Source of the DNA: Acidobacteriota bacterium
GTDB taxonomy: Bacteria; Acidobacteriota; Vicinamibacteria; Vicinamibacterales; JAHECP01
DNA length: 64,000 bases
Direction: 5' to 3'
Assembly (NCBI GenBank): GCA_024641665.1
Contig: JAHECP010000005.1
Span: forward strand, 21,005 to 85,004
Shown: positions 44,601 to 52,690 of the stretch, in pieces
Layout of the letters: each line of letters opens with the position of its first letter
How positions within the stretch are numbered: the stretch's first letter is position 1
Notes under the pieces: generated by a model
What the model was told of the DNA's origin: nothing
The model's input: the letters and a program-made list of their open reading frames with translations, nothing else
The model's database searches: none
Translations under genes and position numbers: made by a program

Positions 44601-46421
44601 ATGATGCGGCGATTCTCCATCGTCTTGACCTGTTGCCTGGCGGCGACGATCGCGCAAGCTGACGGACAGCGGCGTGCGCCCGAGACGGTCTCTCCGCTGA
44701 TGGCCTCCCACGAGGAGGCGATGCGGTGGGCGCAGACGACGCTGAAGGGGCTGTCGCTCGAGCAGAAAGTCGGGCAGATGGTCTGCGAGCAGATGCGCGG
44801 CGAGTACGTGGCGGAGGGATCGCCTCAGCTCGACTACTGGCTGCGGCTCGTGCGCGAGCACGGCGTCGGCGGCTTCGTGCTCTACGGCGGCACGCCCCAC
44901 GACACCGCACGTCTCCTCAACCGGCTCCAGCGCGAATCGAAGCTGCCGCTGCTCATCTCCGCGGACTTCGAGGGTGGCCCCGGGCAGCAGATCGCCGGGG
45001 CTGCCGAGTTCCCGCCGAACATGGCGCTGTCGGCCATCGGATCCGACGAGCTCGCGTACGCCGTTGGCAAGACCGGAGCCCTCGAGGGACGGGCCATCGG
45101 GATCCACCTGACGTACTCCCCGGTGGTCGACATCCAGACGCAGCCGGACAACCCCGTGCTGGGTGGCCGCTCGTTCGGCGCAGACCTCGACCTGCTCGGA
45201 CGGATGGCCGGCGCCTACATCAAGGGCTACCAGGAGAACGGGATGCTCGCCACGGCCAAGCACTATCCCGGCCGGGGGGAAGTCGAGCTCATTGCCGGGA
45301 CCGAGTTCACCATCAACCGCAAGCCGGCCGCACAGGTCGAGCGCGAGGACCTGCGCGCGTTCAAGCACGCGATCGACGCCGGCGTGGTGTTCATCATGAG
45401 CGAGCACATCGCGGTGCCCTCGCTCACCGAGGGATCCGAGCTCCCGGCCAGCGTCGAACCCGCCCTGACGACGACGTGGCTCAGGGAACGGCTTGGCTTC
45501 ACGGGCGTGCTCACGAGCGACGATCTCTGGTACGAGAAGATGACCGACCGGTTCGGCGCGGAGCGAACGGGGGTGCTGGCCGTTCGCGCCGGACACGACG
45601 TGCTCCTGAAGCCCGCCGACGCCGTGAAGATGATCGGGGCGGTTGTGGCCGCGGTGCGTAAGGGGGAGATCGCCGAGGCGCAGATCGACGAGTCGGTCCG
45701 GCGGATCCTGTACTGGAAGGCGCGGCTGAACCTGCACCGCAATCGTCTGGTCGACGAAGCCAGGATCAGCACCGTCGTGGGCACGCCGGAGCACCTCGCG
45801 CTCGTGCGCACGATCGCCGAGCGGTCGCTGACCGTGCTCGTCAATGACAGGTTCTTTCCCAGGACCGTCGAGGCGAACGGCAACGTCCTGCACCTGGTTC
45901 TGCAGAAGCAGGAGCAGGACATGGGCGCGGTCGCGGTTGCCGCCAAGATCCGCGACGCCTTTCCCGACAGCCGGACCTTCGTCTTCCGGCCGACGACCGA
46001 TCGTGGCGTCTACTACGCGGCCCTGCGTGCGACAGCCGAGGCGCGTACCGTCGTCGTGTCGGTCTTCAACTCCCGGAACGTGTATCGCGACAACGGCCCG
46101 CTCCGCGAACCGGACCTGGCGTTGATTCGCGACATCCTGCGGATCCGCCCGAAGAGCACGGTCGTGATGTCGTACGGCAATCCCTATGTCGCCGAGTCCG
46201 TGCGCGCGGCCTCGGCGGTCGTCGTCGGCTACGGCGAGGGCGGCTTCTACGGGAACCAGGTCGCGTACGCGGATGCGTTCATCAGGTTGATGAAGGGCGA
46301 AATCGGAGCGGAGGGACGCTTGCCCGTGAGGGTGTCGGAAGCGTTGCCCCTGGGTGCGGGCGTTGTGCTCGCGCCGGCGTCTCCGATCACACAGGAGGCG
46401 CGAGCCGGTCGCGTGCGGTGA
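44601..46421 (+). CDS. Secreted GH3-type hydrolase (NagZ-like) with altered acid/base loop (606 aa)
   Basis: Exported glycoside-hydrolase-3 family protein with a signal peptide (SIVLTCCLAATIAQADG). The TIM-barrel shows KVGQMVCEQM, GGFVLYGGT, LLISADFEGGPGQQ, TYSPVVDIQTQPDNPVLGGR and the expected nucleophile Asp in VLTSDDLW near residue 310. The usual KHFPGHGxxxxDSH loop is replaced by KHYPGRGEVELIAGTEFT, which lacks both the GH His and the DSH His. The second alpha/beta sandwich domain (about 400-600) is present. The specificity is unknown; beta-N-acetylhexosaminidase activity cannot be assumed. A GAGGTG precedes the ATG. Confidence 0.78.
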   Translation: MMRRFSIVLTCCLAATIAQADGQRRAPETVSPLMASHEEAMRWAQTTLKGLSLEQKVGQMVCEQMRGEYVAEGSPQLDYWLRLVREHGVGGFVLYGGTPHDTARLLNRLQRESKLPLLISADFEGGPGQQIAGAAEFPPNMALSAIGSDELAYAVGKTGALEGRAIGIHLTYSPVVDIQTQPDNPVLGGRSFGADLDLLGRMAGAYIKGYQENGMLATAKHYPGRGEVELIAGTEFTINRKPAAQVEREDLRAFKHAIDAGVVFIMSEHIAVPSLTEGSELPASVEPALTTTWLRERLGFTGVLTSDDLWYEKMTDRFGAERTGVLAVRAGHDVLLKPADAVKMIGAVVAAVRKGEIAEAQIDESVRRILYWKARLNLHRNRLVDEARISTVVGTPEHLALVRTIAERSLTVLVNDRFFPRTVEANGNVLHLVLQKQEQDMGAVAVAAKIRDAFPDSRTFVFRPTTDRGVYYAALRATAEARTVVVSVFNSRNVYRDNGPLREPDLALIRDILRIRPKSTVVMSYGNPYVAESVRAASAVVVGYGEGGFYGNQVAYADAFIRLMKGEIGAEGRLPVRVSEALPLGAGVVLAPASPITQEARAGRVR

Positions 46422-46758
46422 AGCAGTCGGTGTCCGGGGTGAGCTGGGAGCGTGCGCATGAACGAGAACAACGATGAGGCAGGCGATGTCGGCGGGTCCG
46501 TCGAATGCAAGGAGGTGGACGTCCCAAGGTCAATTGGTTCCGAGATCGCGACATACCACCATCGTGTGATCCAGACACCCGGACGCGCGAACGAGTGGAT
46601 GCCCGTTGATCTTTCGCATATCGGGAGGTTTCAACTCGAGGTGATGTCGGTGAGTGGGTGAAGTGTTGACCCGGTCCCCGTGTACCAAGATCGTGCCCTC
46701 GTGGGCGGCGCGACCGTCGGTGCGGCGGATCAATCCGAACGAGCGAGGAGGCATGACC
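46422..46758. other. Intergenic stretch before the TonB receptor gene
   Basis: About 340 bases. A 69-codon plus-strand reading frame (46452-46661) has an ATG but no convincing ribosome site or family match, and I do not call it a gene. No operator-like site was found, though a promoter for the receptor gene may lie here. Confidence 0.4.
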
Positions 46759-49650
46759 ATGAATTCACGATGGACGCGCATTCCCATCGCGCTGGCCGTC
46801 GGTCTGTTGGCGGCGGCCCCCCTTGCGGGGGCGCAGGAGACGACCACAGGGTCGCTCCAGGGACAAGTCATCGACGCCCAGAATCTCGCCGTGCCCGGCG
46901 CAACCGTCACCGTATTGTCGGATCAGGGCGCCCGCACATACGTGACCGACGGTAACGGCCGGTTCTTCGCGCCGTACCTTCCGCCCGGTATGTACACCGT
47001 GCGTGCCGAGCTTCTGGGCTTCCGCACCGTGGAGCAGCAGGACATCTCCGTCCGGCTCGGACAGCGGCTCGAGTTGTCCCTCGTGCTGACCATCGCTGGC
47101 CTGGCGGCAGAGGTCCAGGTCATCGCCGCCCCACCCGTCGTCGATACCAGCTCGACGACGACCGGGGCCAGAATCGACAACGCGGTGCTGGAGCGCATGC
47201 CTGTCGGCCGGAGGTTCACCGACGTCCTGTACATCGCGCCCGGCGTGAGCAGCGGCGGCGGCACCGGCGACGCCAACGCCTCGATCGGCGGCGGCAGTGG
47301 CCTCGAGAACAACTACATCATCGACGGCGTGAACATCTCGGATGCCGGGTACGGCGCGGCGGGATCGTACTCGACCTACCACAAGACCCTGGGCAACGCC
47401 ATCACGTTCGATTTCGTGGACGAGGTCCAGGTGAAGACCGCCGGCTTCGAGGCGGAGTACGGCCAGTCGACCGGCGGCATCGTGAACGTGCTGACCAAGA
47501 GCGGCTCGAACATCTACAAGGGGAGCGTGTTCAGCTACGTCCGGCCGGACTGGCTCGAGTCGTCGTGGGACCCGCTCACGGCGGTCAACGGGTACGTCAA
47601 CACGACCGCCAGCCAGGTGACGGAGCTCGGATTCACGCTGGGCGGCCCCGTCCTCAGGGATCGCCTCTTCTTCTTCGGGGCCATGAACCCGCAGTGGGAG
47701 CGCACGACCCTGATCGCGCCAGAAGGGTTCCCGCTCGCATCGCTCGGCGAGGTGCCCCGGAAGCGCAACATCGTGTCGTACTCCGCCAAGGTCACCTACC
47801 AGGCTTCCACGAGCCACCGATTCAACGCGTCGTTCTTCGGCGATCCCTCGCACGGGCCGCTCGGCCCCCAGCAATCCAGCACACTGTTGGCGAACGACAC
47901 GGCGGGATTCAGCACGCTTGATACCTTCGGTGGCAACAACCAGGCCGTGCGCTGGGACGGCATCCTGAGCCCGCGGTGGTTCGTCGAGGCAAGCTTCGGA
48001 CGCTCGCAGAGCGCCCTCCGCGAGGTGCCGTCCGTCGACGAATGGCGGGTGACCGACACGACCGTGACCCCGACCGTGCGCTACGGTGGCGTCGGACGAT
48101 ACGAGTTCGAGAACCTCGGTGAACGTCTCCAGTACAAGCTCACGTCTACGCACATGCTCGGCGTCCACAACATCCGCGTCGGCGGTCTCTTCGAGGACAT
48201 CTCATTCGACGCGGTCACGCAGGTCACGGGACCGACCTTCACGCTGCCCAACGGCCTCACGACGGTAACGGGCGCGGTGATGACGGCCCTGCCGGATCCG
48301 GTCTACGGAAAGATCTACCGCGTCACCAGCGGCTACATCGCCAGCACCCGCGCGACCAAGCAGAAATACTACTCGGTCTTCGCGCAGGACACCTTCCAGC
48401 TCGGTGAGGGCTTCACGGCGAGGCTGGGCGTCCGCTGGGAGCAGTCGAAGCACGTGGGCGTCGGCGCGAAGTACACGTTCCCGGGCACCTGGGCGCCGCG
48501 CCTCGGCTTCACCTACGATCCGACCGGAAAGGGCCGCGCGAAGATCTATGCCAACTTCGGCCGCTTCTACACGCAGTACCCGGGCGACCTCTCCTCGCGC
48601 GGCTTCTCGGCGCTGGCTGCGACCAACCAGGCCGACTTCTTCGACGCGCAGTTGACACGGCCCGTTCCGGACGGCGTATTGGCGGGCAACCAGCTGAACC
48701 ACCTGGTCATGAGCGGCTTGGACCCCGCGCAGGCGTATTCCGGCACCCAGAACACGTACAACCGGGAGTTTCTGGTGGGCGCGGACTACGAGTGGATGCC
48801 CGGCCTGAGCCTCAGCGTCCGCTACATCCGGCGCGACCTGTTCAACGTGGTCGAGGACATGGCGCCGGCCACCCGGTTGCAGCTCGTCACAGGCGAGGTC
48901 CGGGACCTCGTCTTCACAATCGGCAACCCCAAGGACGGCTGGCCGCCGACGGCTGACCCCAGGGCCGCGCACGAGCGGTTCATCCGTCAGTACGACGCGG
49001 TGGAGTTCTACGCCGACAAGCGGCTGGCGGACAAGTGGTCGATGCAGGCGTCGTATCGCTGGTCGCGGCTGTACGGCGACTACGAGGGCTTCTATCGCAA
49101 TGACAACAACCAGTCCGATCCCGGCCTCACCTCGCTCGCCGACCAGCCGATCAACGATCCCACCTTCACCGAGATCGGCGCGCCCACATTCGGGTGGACG
49201 GGGGACATCCGAAACCTGGGCCGGCGGGGCGCAGGACCGCTGCCCAACGACCGCACGCACCAGGTCAAGCTGTTCGGCAGTTACGGGCCCGTGGGCGGCC
49301 TGAATCTCGGGACGGGCTTCCTCATCGGCTCGGGCAAGCCGCTCACCGCAGTTGGGTCGTATGGAACGTTCCTGGGTCCCCGTGGCTCGGGGGTCCAGAC
49401 GACGGACGGCTTCAAGAAGCGGACACCGATCGAGTTCAGCTTCGACCTCCATGCCGACTACAAGGTGTCAGTCGGCAAGCAGCAACTCCTGCTGATGGCC
49501 GACGTGTTCAACTTCTTCAATCGGCAGGGCGTGCTCTTCTACAACCAGAGCACGGAGCGCTCCATCGGCAACGCGAACGTGGATTACGGCATCCCGACCG
49601 CGCTCCAGGTTCCCCGACAGGTGAGGCTCGGCATCCGCTTCACGTTCTGA
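46759..49650 (+). CDS. Oar-like TonB-dependent receptor with carboxypeptidase-regulatory-like domain (963 aa)
   Basis: Outer-membrane transporter. A signal peptide (residues 1-26) precedes a CarboxypepD_reg-like domain (about 28-110: GSLQGQVIDAQNLAVPGATV). A plug domain follows (about 115-240: VLERMPVGRRFTDVLYIAPG; NNYIIDGVNI), and the rest is a beta-barrel ending ...RQVRLGIRFTF with a terminal aromatic residue. I start at ATG 46759 because AGGAGG (46746-46751) is 7 bases away; the ATG at 46753 is only one base from it. No SusD-type lipoprotein is present, typical of acidobacterial receptors. It probably brings oligosaccharides or another ligand of this locus into the periplasm. Confidence 0.88.
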   Translation: MNSRWTRIPIALAVGLLAAAPLAGAQETTTGSLQGQVIDAQNLAVPGATVTVLSDQGARTYVTDGNGRFFAPYLPPGMYTVRAELLGFRTVEQQDISVRLGQRLELSLVLTIAGLAAEVQVIAAPPVVDTSSTTTGARIDNAVLERMPVGRRFTDVLYIAPGVSSGGGTGDANASIGGGSGLENNYIIDGVNISDAGYGAAGSYSTYHKTLGNAITFDFVDEVQVKTAGFEAEYGQSTGGIVNVLTKSGSNIYKGSVFSYVRPDWLESSWDPLTAVNGYVNTTASQVTELGFTLGGPVLRDRLFFFGAMNPQWERTTLIAPEGFPLASLGEVPRKRNIVSYSAKVTYQASTSHRFNASFFGDPSHGPLGPQQSSTLLANDTAGFSTLDTFGGNNQAVRWDGILSPRWFVEASFGRSQSALREVPSVDEWRVTDTTVTPTVRYGGVGRYEFENLGERLQYKLTSTHMLGVHNIRVGGLFEDISFDAVTQVTGPTFTLPNGLTTVTGAVMTALPDPVYGKIYRVTSGYIASTRATKQKYYSVFAQDTFQLGEGFTARLGVRWEQSKHVGVGAKYTFPGTWAPRLGFTYDPTGKGRAKIYANFGRFYTQYPGDLSSRGFSALAATNQADFFDAQLTRPVPDGVLAGNQLNHLVMSGLDPAQAYSGTQNTYNREFLVGADYEWMPGLSLSVRYIRRDLFNVVEDMAPATRLQLVTGEVRDLVFTIGNPKDGWPPTADPRAAHERFIRQYDAVEFYADKRLADKWSMQASYRWSRLYGDYEGFYRNDNNQSDPGLTSLADQPINDPTFTEIGAPTFGWTGDIRNLGRRGAGPLPNDRTHQVKLFGSYGPVGGLNLGTGFLIGSGKPLTAVGSYGTFLGPRGSGVQTTDGFKKRTPIEFSFDLHADYKVSVGKQQLLLMADVFNFFNRQGVLFYNQSTERSIGNANVDYGIPTALQVPRQVRLGIRFTF

Positions 49651-49687
49651 CACGGCTCCGGCCGGGCGCCGGATGGTCTCGCATAGA

Positions 49688-49720
49688 GCCGCAGGGGTCG
49701 CTTCCGGCGATCCCTGCGGC
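49688..49720. terminator. Long perfect-stem hairpin after the TonB receptor gene
   Basis: GCCGCAGGGGTCGC and GCGATCCCTGCGGC pair over 14 positions (one G-T) around a 5-base loop, 38 bases after the stop codon. There is no T-tract, so this is either an intrinsic terminator of atypical type or an mRNA-stabilising structure. Confidence 0.55.
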
Positions 49721-50084
49721 GCCGGAAACAACATTCGTTCCCAGTGAGCAGCTTGAGCCCTCCCGCATTTTCGCTGCCTTTGCCCGGAATCAGCCGGAGA
49801 GGCCATCCTGGCCAGGCAGTCAGAGCTGCGCTCGGCGATTGAAGGGCGGCCACCGCTTCGAGGGGCCCGTCTGCCAGTCGCGCGCGTGGATGATCGAATC
49901 GACGATCGACGCGATGCGAGTTCGCTCTGCTCCCGCGCCGCCCGGCCGTCGTTGGACGCAGCATCACACTCAGCGGCGGCGGCTCTACCGCCGCGAGCTG
50001 ACGTGGAATCAGTCGCGCAAGCGGGACAGCTGTGGCGTTAAGCGTGAGCAACCGCGGCCGACGTCGGAGTAGATCCAGCGGACC

Positions 50085-50333
50085 ATGCCGGAATGGCGGA
50101 TTGTCCGTGACGACCTCTGGGTCCCGATGGCCACGGTGAACGCGGCCGACCTGGTCGGCATCGGCGACAAGACGGGTGCGATCAGGCCCGGGCTGTGGGC
50201 CGGCCTGATCGCGGTGGAGGGCAACCCGCTCGAGGGTATCCGTCGGCTCGAGAGCGTGTCGTTCGTGATGAAGGCCGGGACGGTGTACCGGAACTCGTTC
50301 GCCGGTGGCACGCACCCCGCGACCGGCCGGTGA
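50085..50333 (+). pseudogene. C-terminal relic of an amidohydrolase gene
   Basis: The frame reads ATVNAADLVGIGDKTGAIRP, then GLWAGLIAVEGNPLEGIRRL and ESVSFVMKAGTVYRN. This matches the last ~65 residues of imidazolonepropionase/prolidase-type amidohydrolases (ATxNAAxLLGxxDxxGxIxxGxxADLIAxxGNPLxDIxxL...VMKxGxxY). The barrel with the metal site is missing, and an Asp-Leu of the ADLI motif has become GLI. The remainder of 49721-50084 shows no gene. Confidence 0.65.
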
Positions 50334-50416
50334 GCCCGCGAAGTGCCGCCAGCTCCCGGTACGGCGGCCCGACACCAGGTTGAGGCGTCAAGAGAACGGG
50401 AAGGAGTGGGACTGTC

Positions 50417-52651
50417 ATGAAACCGCGGTTTCTCGTGGTCCTGGCGCTCGCGGCCGGCGCCGGATGTGCACAGAAGGCCGACAACACGGCCGTGGATTCA
50501 CTGGGCATCGCCCGCCTGAAGAACTACTCGGCCCATCGATCAGCGAGCACGAACCGCTACGTGCTGAGCAACGACGACTCCAAGCACCTCCTGCCCGGCG
50601 AAACGCTGGTCATCGCCGATCTCCAGGGACCCGGCGTCGTCTCGCACATCTGGTTCACCGGGGCGGCCAACGAGTTCGCCTGGCCGCGGTTGTTCCGCCT
50701 GCGCGCCTACTACGACGGCAGGAAGACGCCAAGCGTGGACGCCCCGCTGGGAGACTTCTTCGGGGTCGGGAACGGGTACGAGGCCGACCTCGATTCCACG
50801 ATGATCCGCAACACCAGCCTCGGACGCGCGCGGAACAGCTATTGGCCGATGCCGTTCCGGAAGTCGTGCCGGATCACGGTGACCAACGAAGGCAGGCGGA
50901 TGAAGTCGCTGTACTTCCATGTCGACTGGAGGAAATACGACTCGCTGCCCGACGATGTCGGGTACTTCCATGCGTACTATCGCCAGGAATATCCCGCCCA
51001 ATCGGGCCGCAACTACGAGTTCCTCAGCATCCGCGGGAAGGGCCATTACGTGGGGACCGTCCTGAGCGTGCTCCAGACGCAGATCTCCTGGTTCGGCGAG
51101 GGGGATGATCTCTTCTACGTGGATGGCGCCTCCCACCCGCAGATCTTCGGCACCGGGTCGGAAGACTATTTCAACGAAGCCTGGGGCCTGCGCGAGTCCT
51201 CGGGCCCGTTCTTCGGCTCGCCCGTGGCGGAAGGGGAGCGCATCGGATCGAGGCTCACCGGCTACCGGTGGCATGTCCCCGATCCCGTTCCGTTCACCAC
51301 GTCGCTGTGGGCAGGCATCGAGCATCGCGGGTGGACGTACAACCCTGATGGGACCGCCCGCACCGCGTTCGAGGAGCGGCCTGACTATTTCTCGAGCGTG
51401 GCGTTCTGGTACCAGGAAGGCGTGAACGAAGACCTGCCGGAACCGCCCTATGGCGAGGCCCGTCTGCCCGTCGGGAACGCCGTCCAGGTCGGGATTCAGG
51501 GCTCGATCAAGGACGTGACCGCCGAGAAGGGAAAGGCGGTCGTGCAGAAGAACGTGGACTGGGGAAAAGACCTGCTCCTCCTCCAGGCGCAGGGGGTGGG
51601 CGCGCGAATGACCTTCCCCTTCGAGGTCCCCGAAAGCGGCCGCTACGAGCTCGTCGCGGAGATCACGCGGGCGCCGGACTACGGGAACTACGTCGCGCTC
51701 GTCGATGGCCAGCCCACGAACCTCGACCTGAGAAAGCCCGAAAGCTCGGAGCAGCCGTTCCCCGGCCCGTTGGTCTATCACCTCTACGAGTCGGAGGTCT
51801 ACGTCGGAGGCTCGCAGCCGCTGGGGTTCTTCCGATTCGACAAGGGGCGACACACGGTGACCCTGGCGTGCGTCGGCAAGGACGAGCGCTCGGCCGGCTA
51901 CAACGTGGGGATCTACGACGTGGTGCTGGAGACGCTGCCGCCAACGATCGGCCAGTCCGAGCCGGAGAAGGAACTCCAGCTCCCACCCGCGCTGCCCAAG
52001 CCGCGTCCGGCGGTCCCTTCGGGCACAGCCGTGTTTCGCGGCGTCCCGCTGTCGGCCTACCTCGACAAGTTGAAGACCGCGCCGGAGGCCGACCGCCCGG
52101 ATGTGATCCGGGCGCTGGGTGCCTTTGGTGAGGACGCGGGGCCCGCCGTGTCGAAGATCGCCGAGGCGCTCGGCGAATCCAGTCCCGACGTGCGCGTGGC
52201 GGCGGCCTGGGCGTTGTCGCAGATCGGCCGGGCGGGCGCTGTCGCGGGCCCTTCGCTCGGCCGCGCGCTGGCTGACCAGAGCCCGCAGGTGCGCGTGCTG
52301 GCGGCGCTGGCGCTCAAGGCGATGGGGGCGTCCGGTGCGCCAGTCGTTCCCGATCTGGTTCGTGCCCTCCACGATCCCGTGGACGACGTACGAATCTTGG
52401 CAGCGGGTGCGCTGGGAGCCATGGGGGCCGCGGCAGGTGCCGCGGTTCAACCGATGGCGGACCTCCTGGTGGCTCCGGGGGAACGCAGGAACGTCCTCGT
52501 CAGCATCGCGACGGCGCTGGGAGACATTGGGCCGGCGGCGAAGAGCGCGCTGCCCGCGCTGCAGCAGGCCGCCACGGCGCGCAGCGTGGGTCCCGCTGCC
52601 CAGGAAGCGATTCTCCGGATCCAGGGGAAGCCCGTTCCCACGTGGTTCTGA
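50417..52651 (+). CDS. GH172 (DUF2961) lipoprotein with C-terminal HEAT repeats (744 aa)
   Basis: Lipoprotein signal with lipobox AGAGC. Residues 25-360 form the DUF2961/GH172 catalytic region: LPGETLVIADLQGPGVVSHI, DAPLGDFFGVGNGYE, SYWPMPFRKSCRITVTNEG, FGEGDDLFYVDGASHPQIFG and the hallmark GTGSEDYF (Glu near residue 250). A second conserved Glu lies about 23 residues on. GH172 enzymes act on furanosides (fructofuranose anhydride, D-arabinofuranose). A beta-sandwich domain like a carbohydrate-binding module follows (about 385-515). Residues 555-735 hold about five HEAT repeats (DVRVAAAWALSQIG; VDDVRILAAGALGAMG). It is convergent with a close paralogue, with 10 bases between the stops. Confidence 0.85.
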   Translation: MKPRFLVVLALAAGAGCAQKADNTAVDSLGIARLKNYSAHRSASTNRYVLSNDDSKHLLPGETLVIADLQGPGVVSHIWFTGAANEFAWPRLFRLRAYYDGRKTPSVDAPLGDFFGVGNGYEADLDSTMIRNTSLGRARNSYWPMPFRKSCRITVTNEGRRMKSLYFHVDWRKYDSLPDDVGYFHAYYRQEYPAQSGRNYEFLSIRGKGHYVGTVLSVLQTQISWFGEGDDLFYVDGASHPQIFGTGSEDYFNEAWGLRESSGPFFGSPVAEGERIGSRLTGYRWHVPDPVPFTTSLWAGIEHRGWTYNPDGTARTAFEERPDYFSSVAFWYQEGVNEDLPEPPYGEARLPVGNAVQVGIQGSIKDVTAEKGKAVVQKNVDWGKDLLLLQAQGVGARMTFPFEVPESGRYELVAEITRAPDYGNYVALVDGQPTNLDLRKPESSEQPFPGPLVYHLYESEVYVGGSQPLGFFRFDKGRHTVTLACVGKDERSAGYNVGIYDVVLETLPPTIGQSEPEKELQLPPALPKPRPAVPSGTAVFRGVPLSAYLDKLKTAPEADRPDVIRALGAFGEDAGPAVSKIAEALGESSPDVRVAAAWALSQIGRAGAVAGPSLGRALADQSPQVRVLAALALKAMGASGAPVVPDLVRALHDPVDDVRILAAGALGAMGAAAGAAVQPMADLLVAPGERRNVLVSIATALGDIGPAAKSALPALQQAATARSVGPAAQEAILRIQGKPVPTWF

Positions 52652-52690
52652 GGAGCGGGCTTCACCACCAGGTCGGGACGGGCTTCCCTT
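52621..52690. terminator. Inverted repeat formed by two convergent homologous gene ends
   Basis: CCAGGGGAAGCCCGTTCCCA (52621-52640) and CGGGACGGGCTTCCCTTG (52674-52691) can pair almost completely, because both genes end in codons for IQGKPVPTW. The resulting long hairpin may serve as a bidirectional terminator. Confidence 0.5.

Noticed and set aside
46452..46661. A 69-codon plus-strand frame before the TonB receptor.
   Set aside because: It has no ribosome site, no recognisable fold, and lies where a promoter region is expected.
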